This document shows positions 1 through 4,581 of a stretch of 7,186 bases of DNA, one piece after another. This stretch comes from Bacteroidota bacterium. GTDB lineage: Bacteria > Bacteroidota > Bacteroidia > Chitinophagales > Chitinophagaceae. The translations under genes were made by a program, and so were the position numbers. The notes beneath the pieces were generated by a model. It did not search any database. It saw nothing but the letters and a program-made list of their open reading frames with translations, and was not told where the DNA came from. The stretch covers positions 1 through 7,186 of the forward strand of contig JAKPBL010000117.1 of NCBI GenBank assembly GCA_029778965.1, written 5' to 3'. Each line of letters opens with the position of its first letter. The first letter of the stretch is position 1.

Positions 1-1
1 G

Positions 2-202
2 CTCGGCACCGGTCGGCTGGTACTCGAAACCGATGCGCCCTACCTGGCTCCGGTGCCTTACCGGGGAAAAAGGAACGAGCCGGCCTGGCTGGTGCCTATT
101 GCCGGTAAGCTGGCCGATATTTTCGGCTGTTCCGTGGAAGAGATTGCTGCCATTACCAGTGCCAATGCGCGGACCGTTTTTAAAAAGGCCTTCCATGAAT
201 AG
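2..202 (+). CDS. TatD-family metal-dependent DNase, C-terminal fragment
   Basis: Only the last 66 codons are in the window; the gene begins upstream and ends at TAG 200-202. TatD-family enzymes are TIM-barrel metal-dependent hydrolases acting as 3'-5' DNases in the cytoplasm. The visible part carries the family's C-terminal signature ETDAPYLAPVPYRGKRNEP (residues 9-27 of the fragment): the Asp after ETD's Thr is a metal ligand in the family, and RGKRNEP is the conserved loop behind it. The remainder, ending in SANARTVFKKAF, matches the usual final helix (N-A-x-x-x-F). The stop overlaps the asparaginase start by 8 bases, so the two genes are probably co-transcribed and translationally coupled. 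The family is certain from the motif; the exact paralogue (TatD, YcfH-like and others) cannot be told from a fragment. Confidence 0.93.
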   Translation, partial: LGTGRLVLETDAPYLAPVPYRGKRNEPAWLVPIAGKLADIFGCSVEEIAAITSANARTVFKKAFHE

Positions 203-1241
203 CCGTCGCCGTAAAACCACCCGCATATTGATCATCTATACCGGCGGCACCGTCGGGATGGTGGTAGATACCGGCTCGGGTGCGCTGAAGCCTATTGGCT
301 TCCGCGAGATAAGGGATAATATCCCCGAGATCGTTCGCCTGGGTTTTGAGATAGAAGTGCATGCTTTTAACCCGCCGCTCGATTCGTCGAATATGCAACC
401 GGCCATCTGGGTGGAGCTGGCCGCCATCATCGGCAGTAAATACGAGACATATGACGGGTTTGTGATACTGCATGGCTCCGACACCATGGCCTTTACCGCG
501 TCTGCCCTGAGTTTTCTGCTCGAGAATTTGGCGAAACCGGTGATACTGACAGGTTCACAATTGCCTATCGGCGAGATCAGGACCGACGCACGGGAGAACA
601 TCATTACAGCCCTGGAAATCGCCGCGGCCCGTAAGGGCGGCAAGGCCCTGGTGCCCGAGGTCTGTATTTATTTTGATTACCAGTTGTTCAGGGGCAACCG
701 TTCCAAAAAGTACAACGCCGAAAAATTCGAGGCATTCTATTCCATGAATTACCCGCCGCTGGCAGAGGCAGGTATCAGTATAAAATACCGGCGGGAGGCG
801 ATTGCGCGTTTGCCGGATGCGCCGTTGAAAGTACACCGGCAGCTCGACAACCAGGTGGCGGTGCTTAAAATGTTTCCCGGTATCAACCGGCATACCGTGG
901 AAGCCATTCTTGGCACACCTGGCTGCCGGGCGGTGATCCTCGAAACCTTCGGCAGCGGCAATGCCAGTACCGAGCCCTGGTTCATCAGCGCCCTGGCAGC
1001 GGCTATAACCCGCGGACTGGTAATCGTCGATATCACCCAGTGCGACGGGGGGGCGGTAGAGTTGGGCCGTTACGAGACCAGCGCACAGTTACAGCAGATA
1101 GGTGTATGGAGCGGGCACGACCTCACTTTTGAAGCGGCCCTGACCAAGCTGATGTTTCTGCTGGCGCAAAAACATTCCCGCAAGCGGCTGCGAATGCTGA
1201 TGGAAACTTCTTTACGGGGCGAGCTGACAGAAGGAGGATAA
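195..1241 (+). CDS. ansA: Type I L-asparaginase (cytoplasmic)
   Basis: Hydrolyses L-asparagine to aspartate and ammonia; type I enzymes are cytoplasmic, and no signal peptide is seen. The product is 348 residues, normal for the family. Visible motifs are TGGT at residues 16-19 (N-terminal nucleophile Thr), DSSNM at 63-67 (substrate loop), HGSDTM at 93-98 (second catalytic pair, here Ser95-Asp96 instead of the usual Thr-Asp), LTGSQLPIGEIRTDARENI at 118-136, which is typical of type I enzymes, and RGNRSKK at 166-172, which supplies the conserved Lys region. The frame is open up to an ATG at 33, but ATG 195 is chosen: it places TGGT where the family has it, and the extra upstream residues are only the TatD gene read in another frame. 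It overlaps the TatD stop by 8 bases. Transcription probably starts upstream of the window. Confidence 0.95.
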   Translation: MNSRRRKTTRILIIYTGGTVGMVVDTGSGALKPIGFREIRDNIPEIVRLGFEIEVHAFNPPLDSSNMQPAIWVELAAIIGSKYETYDGFVILHGSDTMAFTASALSFLLENLAKPVILTGSQLPIGEIRTDARENIITALEIAAARKGGKALVPEVCIYFDYQLFRGNRSKKYNAEKFEAFYSMNYPPLAEAGISIKYRREAIARLPDAPLKVHRQLDNQVAVLKMFPGINRHTVEAILGTPGCRAVILETFGSGNASTEPWFISALAAAITRGLVIVDITQCDGGAVELGRYETSAQLQQIGVWSGHDLTFEAALTKLMFLLAQKHSRKRLRMLMETSLRGELTEGG

Positions 1242-1253
1242 AAGCTATCTTTG
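1223..1253 (+). promoter_or_regulatory. Probable promoter of the tRNA-Ser gene
   Basis: TATCTTTG at 1246-1253 is an exact match to the Bacteroidota -7 consensus TAnnTTTG. Nineteen bases upstream, GCTG at 1223-1226 half matches the -33 box TTTG. Initiation would fall near 1260, about 30 bases before the mature tRNA. It lies just behind the asparaginase stop codon, so the tRNA can be transcribed independently of the upstream operon. The -7 box is clear; the -33 box is weak. Confidence 0.4.
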
Positions 1254-1289
1254 CGACCCCGGCGAAGAGCCGGTAGTGATTGATTATAC

Positions 1290-1380
1290 GGAGAGTTATC
1301 CGAGTGGTTGAAGGAGCACGCCTGGAAAGTGTGTATACTCCTAAAGGGTATCGCGGGTTCGAATCCCGCACTCTCCGCCA
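1290..1380 (+). tRNA. tRNA-Ser (anticodon GGA)
   Basis: The cloverleaf can be folded by hand. The acceptor stem is GGAGAGT (1290-1296) with ACTCTCC (1370-1376), 7 pairs. The D stem is TCC/GGA. The anticodon stem is CACGC (1317-1321) with GTGTG (1329-1333), around the loop CTGGAAA with anticodon GGA at 1324-1326. A long variable arm pairs TACTC (1336-1340) with GGGTA (1346-1350), as expected for class II tRNA-Ser. The T arm is GCGGG-TTCGAAT-CCCGC (1353-1369). G1377 is the discriminator base and CCA (1378-1380) is encoded. It reads UCC and UCU serine codons. The low-GC region starts directly at its 3' end; tRNA-Ser genes are common integration sites. Confidence 0.97.
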
Positions 1381-1597
1381 GGGAAATGTTGAAATTCGTT
1401 ACAGTTTTGGGTTTTGGTGTTTTTTATATTTCTAGGATGCGGGAAAAAACGTAGATCGTTTGTCGCTGGTGTATTTTTTGATATCTATATGCTATTGTTT
1501 TGCAGAATTCGTATTATTTATATATATTTCAATGGTATTACTTGTATATCTAATCCTTAATCCGTTGACAACCCACCTTTGAACTAAACTTCAAACC

Positions 1598-1813
1598 ATG
1601 AGCACTGAAAAAACGGATCAAGTGAATGCTTTGACAGATTTTCAACAAGGTTTTGAGAAAATCTTCCAGGCCGGCAATCAATTTCCAAAACTTCATTTTA
1701 CAGAGTGGAACCGTAACGGTGATTATTTTACCAAGTTTTCACTGTACTCTGATTTTAGCAGTGGGAAAACAACCTCTCAAACTTCTATCACCGTTAACGA
1801 ATTAAATGCCTAA
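1598..1813 (+). CDS. Small protein of unknown function, partner gene of the SDH protease
   Basis: The 71-residue product is not recognised. It is hydrophilic, with no membrane segment, signal peptide or cysteine. The first 28 residues look helical and charged. The middle (about 30-50: FPKLHFTEWNRNGDYFTKFS) alternates polar and aromatic residues as beta strands do, and the tail is rich in Ser and Thr. Its reality is supported by its arrangement: its stop overlaps the start of the protease gene by 8 bases (ATGCCTAA, 1806-1813), the usual sign of translational coupling. The ATG at 1598 has no Shine-Dalgarno sequence, normal for Bacteroidota. A weak -7-like box, CACCTTTG (1574-1581), lies 16 bases upstream without a clear -33 partner. 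A role as adaptor, inhibitor or substrate of the protease is only a guess from position. Confidence 0.65.
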   Translation: MSTEKTDQVNALTDFQQGFEKIFQAGNQFPKLHFTEWNRNGDYFTKFSLYSDFSSGKTTSQTSITVNELNA

Positions 1814-2708
1814 TTGGAAAGAGGTTTTAGAAGAAATCCAAACCGAAGCAAATAGCGGCAACCCCCAGGCCCTAGATACTATTAGAAGGAAATATGTGAC
1901 TGCTATCCACAATCATACGGGTAGAAATGTCATTGCATATTATTCTGGTTGGCTACAGGGTAGAAATATGAACGATGCCCAGGTGAATGATAGGGATAAG
2001 AATGCTTTTATGTGTAACATCCACAAACTAGACCGTAAACTCGGTTTAGACCTTATAATTCATACACCAGGTGGAGACTTGGCGGCGACAGAAAGCATTG
2101 TTGATTACTTATATTCGATGTTTGGAAATGACATTCGTGCTATAGTACCGCAAATCTCGATGTCTGCAGGAACGCTTATTGCTCTTTCGTGCAAAGAGAT
2201 CATGATGGGAAAACAATCTAATCTTGGACCGATTGATCCCCAGATGGGCGGTGTTCCTTGTCAAGGTATTATTGATGAATTTCAGCAAGCAGTGTCGGAA
2301 GTTACAGCAAACCCCATGTCAGCGCCATTATGGCAGGTGATTATTGGAAAGTACCATCCGACATTATTAAACTCTTGCAAGCATGCAATTGATTGGTCAA
2401 ATAAGCTTGCGGAAGAGTGGCTGATGCGAAATATGTGTTCTAGGAATAATGCAATGACTGCTTCAATTTTATCTGTGTTCGGTGATCATAATGCCCAAAA
2501 ATCACATGCCCGGCATATCTCTCGTGAGGCATGTATGAGGACAGGGTTGGCGATAGTAGAAATGGAATCTGACAACCTTCTTCAAGACTTAATTCTCACT
2601 GCACACCACGCCTTTATGCACACTTTTGCGCATGCCGGCGTATCGAAAATTGTGGAGAACCATTTAGGTGTTGCTTACATGGAAGTTGATGGCCCGCGAA
2701 CTAGGTGA
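1806..2708 (+). CDS. SDH-family (SDH_sah) ClpP-fold serine protease
   Basis: The 300-residue protein belongs to the family named after serine dehydrogenase proteinase (SDH_sah, Clp/crotonase fold, related to S49 SppA-type peptidases). Motifs in order: TGRNVIAYYSGW at 38-49 (first core strand); LDLIIHTPGGD at 81-91, the GG oxyanion-hole strand; AATESIVDYL at 93-102; VPQISMSAGT at 114-123 with the probable nucleophile Ser120; GKQSNLGPIDPQ at 135-146, the family hallmark; SHARHIS at 233-239; and KIVENHLG at 281-288 near the C-terminus, as in full-length relatives. There is no signal peptide or membrane span, so it should be cytosolic. The catalytic Lys cannot be assigned by eye. Substrates of the family are poorly known. 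It is translationally coupled to the 71-residue gene. GC content is lower than in the flanking core genes, and nothing indicates truncation. Confidence 0.88.
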   Translation: MPNWKEVLEEIQTEANSGNPQALDTIRRKYVTAIHNHTGRNVIAYYSGWLQGRNMNDAQVNDRDKNAFMCNIHKLDRKLGLDLIIHTPGGDLAATESIVDYLYSMFGNDIRAIVPQISMSAGTLIALSCKEIMMGKQSNLGPIDPQMGGVPCQGIIDEFQQAVSEVTANPMSAPLWQVIIGKYHPTLLNSCKHAIDWSNKLAEEWLMRNMCSRNNAMTASILSVFGDHNAQKSHARHISREACMRTGLAIVEMESDNLLQDLILTAHHAFMHTFAHAGVSKIVENHLGVAYMEVDGPRTR

Positions 2709-3085
2709 TTTTGAGGCCACTTCTCCGTCGTGTTTTAAGGAGCCTGTCATTCTTTTGAATGTATGGCTAAGTTCAATACGATGCATAAAATATTCGCACC
2801 GCGTGACTTCGTTGCAACCACTTCCGTGGCAAACAGAGCCTTATATTCTCCGTTCAGACTGATTTCGGGGCGACTCCTACTGTGCATAAAAATCTCTAAA
2901 TTCCGGTTGGCAATCAACCCGATACCAATAACCGATTGATATGGCGTATAAATACAATCCATCAACCATATCGTTTAACGGTTGGTTTTGGGGTTTAACG
3001 ATTCTGTTCTCCCTAGTCAGATTGAATAGTGACCGCCTCCAAAGTACAGGCCGAACGACTACAGGCATAAAAGTGGTTTCTGACC

Positions 3086-3469
3086 ATGGCGAGTGAAAGA
3101 CACCAGCGGTTTGCTTGGAGCATGTTGCTTCTCCCTGGCATTATCATTCATTTGCTTGGAATGGATGTAGTAAACCTTAGGTTTATTGACGGTGAAGGGG
3201 TCATTTTCCATATGATAAGCTTCGTAATCACACTGCCCCTTTGATATCTTTTTCTGCAAATATTTCATTCAGAATACCAAAGCAGACTAGAAAAGGTTAG
3301 GTGCCTTGCCGTTGATTCTTACGATTATCTCAAGAATATAATCGCCTGCAGAAAGGCAGTTCTGTTTTTTTATAGAAAAAGGCTTTCTCGAATTACATGT
3401 AAGAATGAAATGGTAGGGCCCGCTAGACCGCAGCACGCTACCCCCCGGTCAGATGGATTGATCCTCTGA
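3086..3469 (+). pseudogene. Possible small membrane protein gene with an in-frame TGA
   Basis: From ATG 3086 the frame encodes 52 residues, stops at TGA 3242-3244, then continues open in the same phase for 74 codons to TGA 3467-3469. The first part has a hydrophobic segment (SMLLLPGIIIHLLGMDVV, about residues 12-29). The stop itself sits inside a second hydrophobic segment, GVIFHMISFVITLPL before it and YLFLQIF after it; one base change to TGG (Trp) would give an unbroken membrane span followed by a charged, helical-looking tail. This suggests a two-span membrane protein inactivated by a point mutation. The start overlaps the preceding 51-residue frame by 11 bases. No family is recognised, and frames this long occur by chance in AT-rich DNA, so the call is weak. 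Confidence 0.2.
3348..3371 (+). terminator. Weak intrinsic terminator-like hairpin
   Basis: GCAGAA (3348-3353) can pair with TTCTGT (3360-3365, one G-T pair) around the 6-base loop AGGCAG, followed by a run of T (3366-3371). The stem is short and AT-containing, so termination would be modest. It lies over 600 bases behind the protease stop, inside the interrupted frame at 3086-3469, so it may equally be chance. Confidence 0.22.
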
Positions 3470-3486
3470 ATCCGGGTCATAACCAC

Positions 3487-3586
3487 CCTGTGGTGATTGG
3501 GTAAAAAGCAACCTGAGGTGTTTGGGTAGTATCACTTCGAACCAGACAGCGTCACTTTTTAAAGTTTTTTGTGTCATTATCACCTT
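3487..3586. repeat. Cluster of short imperfect direct repeats, possible insertion-sequence end
   Basis: CCTGTGGTGATTGGGTA (3487-3503) is repeated 25 bases on as CCTGAGGTGTTTGGGTA (3512-3528), 15 of 17 identical. Directly behind it, AGTATCACTT (3528-3537) recurs 20 bases later as AGCGTCACTT (3548-3557, 8 of 10), and a third related motif, ATTATCACCTT, lies at 3576-3586. Iterated short motifs near a terminus are characteristic of IS21-family ends, where the transposase binds. No transposase gene and no matching opposite end are visible, so this would be a solitary remnant. The repeats themselves are plain in the sequence; the IS reading is an inference. They could also be regulator binding sites for the downstream AraC gene. 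Confidence 0.35.
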
Positions 3587-3600
3587 TTTTACCGGTAAAA
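3587..3600. promoter_or_regulatory. Perfect 14-bp palindrome, possible operator upstream of the AraC gene
   Basis: TTTTACCGGTAAAA is a perfect inverted repeat without spacer. It ends 11 bases before the -33 box of the probable AraC-gene promoter, a position suited to an activator or autoregulator. AraC proteins more often bind direct repeats, so a different dimeric regulator is also possible. Confidence 0.35.
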
Positions 3601-3611
3601 TAGACGGGTAA

Positions 3612-3643
3612 TTTGCCTTTCACCGTACAAATACTGATGTTTG
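3612..3643 (+). promoter_or_regulatory. Probable Bacteroidota promoter of the AraC-family gene
   Basis: TTTG at 3612-3615 matches the -33 box exactly. Twenty bases later GATGTTTG (3636-3643) matches the -7 box TAnnTTTG except for its first base. Initiation would be near 3650, leaving a leader of nearly 50 bases before GTG 3698. Both boxes at correct spacing make this the best promoter in the window. Confidence 0.45.
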
Positions 3644-3697
3644 GAGCGATATTATTACCGATCTTAGAAAGATAAATCTTACCTAAAACTTCTTAAA

Positions 3698-4576
3698 GTG
3701 TTTCAAATTATTAATATCGCCGATCTATACAGATTATGGGGAAAAACCACTACGTCCAATCTTCATTTTCACATCAGCCGGCTGGAAGACGAAGGCGACC
3801 TTTCGCTGCTGCCGGGAAAAGATGTATTCAAGCTAAAATTATATGTTGTGCAGCTTGATCTCGGCGACGAACCTTATCTCCTGTTCAAATCCACCTACCA
3901 GGCGCCGTCGTGGTTGGGGGCGCCTGAAGAAGGGAGAAAAGGCTGGCAGGTGATCTTCAGTGAAGATTTCGCCCGCACTCATCCGCGCATAGCGAAAGAC
4001 ATACTCGATCTTCCTTTCCTGCAGGTGCCGCGGCCCATCCCGCTTAAAATAGAATCGGTTGCGCTCACCACCTGCATAGGCATTTTTGAAACGATGGCCG
4101 GTCATGCCGGCGAAAACGAAAACAGCACAATGCTGGCCAAACAAATGCATCTTTTGCTGCTGTCGTTAAGACGGTTGTTCAATAAATACAGCCGCCAGCA
4201 ACCCGAACTGCAAATGCAGGTGAAGCAGGCAGACAAATCGCTGTATGTACGGTTTCGCAACCTGCTGGAGAAACTGAATTTTCAAGCGCCGCAGGAAGAG
4301 TTCAGGCACCTGGCTTATTATGCGGAAACACTCGAAGTGAACACCCATTCGCTCAACAGCGCGGTGAAAAGATTCAGCGGCCACAACGCCCTGCACCTGA
4401 TCCAGGAAAAATCACTGGCCGAAGCCAAGAACCTGCTGCGCAGCACGCACCTCAGCGTTAAAGAGATATCGTATAAAATGGCTTTTCGCGACCCTACGCA
4501 GTTTGGCGTGTTTTTTAAAAAACAGACCGGCATCACACCGGCACAATTCAGGGAAAACCTTCGTCGGTGGAGCTGA
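3698..4576 (+). CDS. AraC-family transcriptional regulator
   Basis: The 292-residue protein has an unclassified N-terminal sensing region (about 1-180) and a C-terminal AraC DNA-binding domain (about 185-290). The first helix-turn-helix lies around FRHLAYYAETLEVNTHSLNS (202-221), followed by the linker helix with KRFSGHNALHLIQEKSLAEA (224-243). The second lies at about 253-270 (SVKEISYKMAFRDPTQFGVF), and the domain closes with the family signature FFKKQTGITPAQFRE (272-286). The start is GTG 3698: the frame upstream is closed by TAG 3665-3667 with no ATG between, and the next ATG lies far inside the protein. It has no Shine-Dalgarno sequence. Its target genes are unknown; the only neighbour, mprF, converges with it. 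GC content rises to core level within the first 100 bases, so the 5' end sits at the edge of the foreign-looking block. Confidence 0.9.
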   Translation: MFQIINIADLYRLWGKTTTSNLHFHISRLEDEGDLSLLPGKDVFKLKLYVVQLDLGDEPYLLFKSTYQAPSWLGAPEEGRKGWQVIFSEDFARTHPRIAKDILDLPFLQVPRPIPLKIESVALTTCIGIFETMAGHAGENENSTMLAKQMHLLLLSLRRLFNKYSRQQPELQMQVKQADKSLYVRFRNLLEKLNFQAPQEEFRHLAYYAETLEVNTHSLNSAVKRFSGHNALHLIQEKSLAEAKNLLRSTHLSVKEISYKMAFRDPTQFGVFFKKQTGITPAQFRENLRRWS

Positions 4577-4581
4577 GAGGG

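Larger units (their letters stand above)
1381..3600. other. Low-GC, island-like insert behind tRNA-Ser (approximate limits)
   Basis: Between the tRNA and the AraC gene the base composition drops: 13 of 60 bases are G or C at 1501-1560, against 35 of 60 at 4981-5040 inside mprF. The block contains an accessory gene pair (1598-2708), about 1 kb without a confident gene, and repeats resembling an insertion-sequence end. These facts, and the start exactly at a tRNA 3' end, suggest horizontally acquired DNA. Against this, no integrase gene is visible and no second copy of the tRNA 3' end (the expected right attachment site) is found before 3697. The right limit is guessed from composition only. 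The 217 bases at 1381-1597 are very AT-rich and hold no recognisable gene or hairpin. Confidence 0.4.
2709..3697. other. About 1 kb without a confident gene; small frames, remnants and repeats
   Basis: No recognisable protein family is found on either strand here. On the + strand there is a chain of short frames: 2763-2939 (58 residues, starting MAKFNTMHKIFAPRDF), 2941-3096 (51 residues, with a hydrophobic stretch FNGWFWGLTILFSLV) and 3086-3244 (52 residues), whose frame stays open after its TGA to 3469. The - strand has three overlapping frames of 63-72 residues in alternating phase, with no family resemblance. Further right are a weak T-run hairpin (3348-3371), a cluster of short repeats (3487-3586), a 14-bp palindrome (3587-3600) and a likely promoter for the AraC gene (3612-3643). 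The segment is best read as decayed or non-coding accessory DNA followed by the regulatory region of the AraC gene. Confidence 0.5.

Noticed and set aside
33..194. Upstream ATG 33 as the asparaginase start
   Set aside because: The extra 54 residues are the TatD gene read in another phase; ATG 195 gives the normal family N-terminus.
1123..1371. Minus-strand frame of 82 residues beginning MRDSNPRYP
   Set aside because: It is the antisense of the tRNA-Ser. The opening peptide is the reverse complement of the T arm and variable arm, a well-known false annotation next to tRNAs.
1565..1570. TTGACA as a sigma-70 type -35 box for the small gene
   Set aside because: A -10 box at proper spacing would fall on the start codon, and Bacteroidota use different promoter boxes.
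2747..3268. Chain of three overlapping minus-strand frames as one frameshifted gene
   Set aside because: The joined translation shows no recognisable family or motif and the phases alternate; no stronger than chance.
3412..3442. GGTAG/CTACC inverted repeat as a terminator
   Set aside because: Five pairs around a 21-base loop and no T-run behind it.
3250..3697. Second copy of the tRNA-Ser 3' end as right attachment site
   Set aside because: No stretch matching the T arm and acceptor end was found by eye on the + strand.
1381..3697. CRISPR array
   Set aside because: Only a single pair of imperfect 17-bp repeats is present, with an 8-base gap; no regular repeat-spacer structure.
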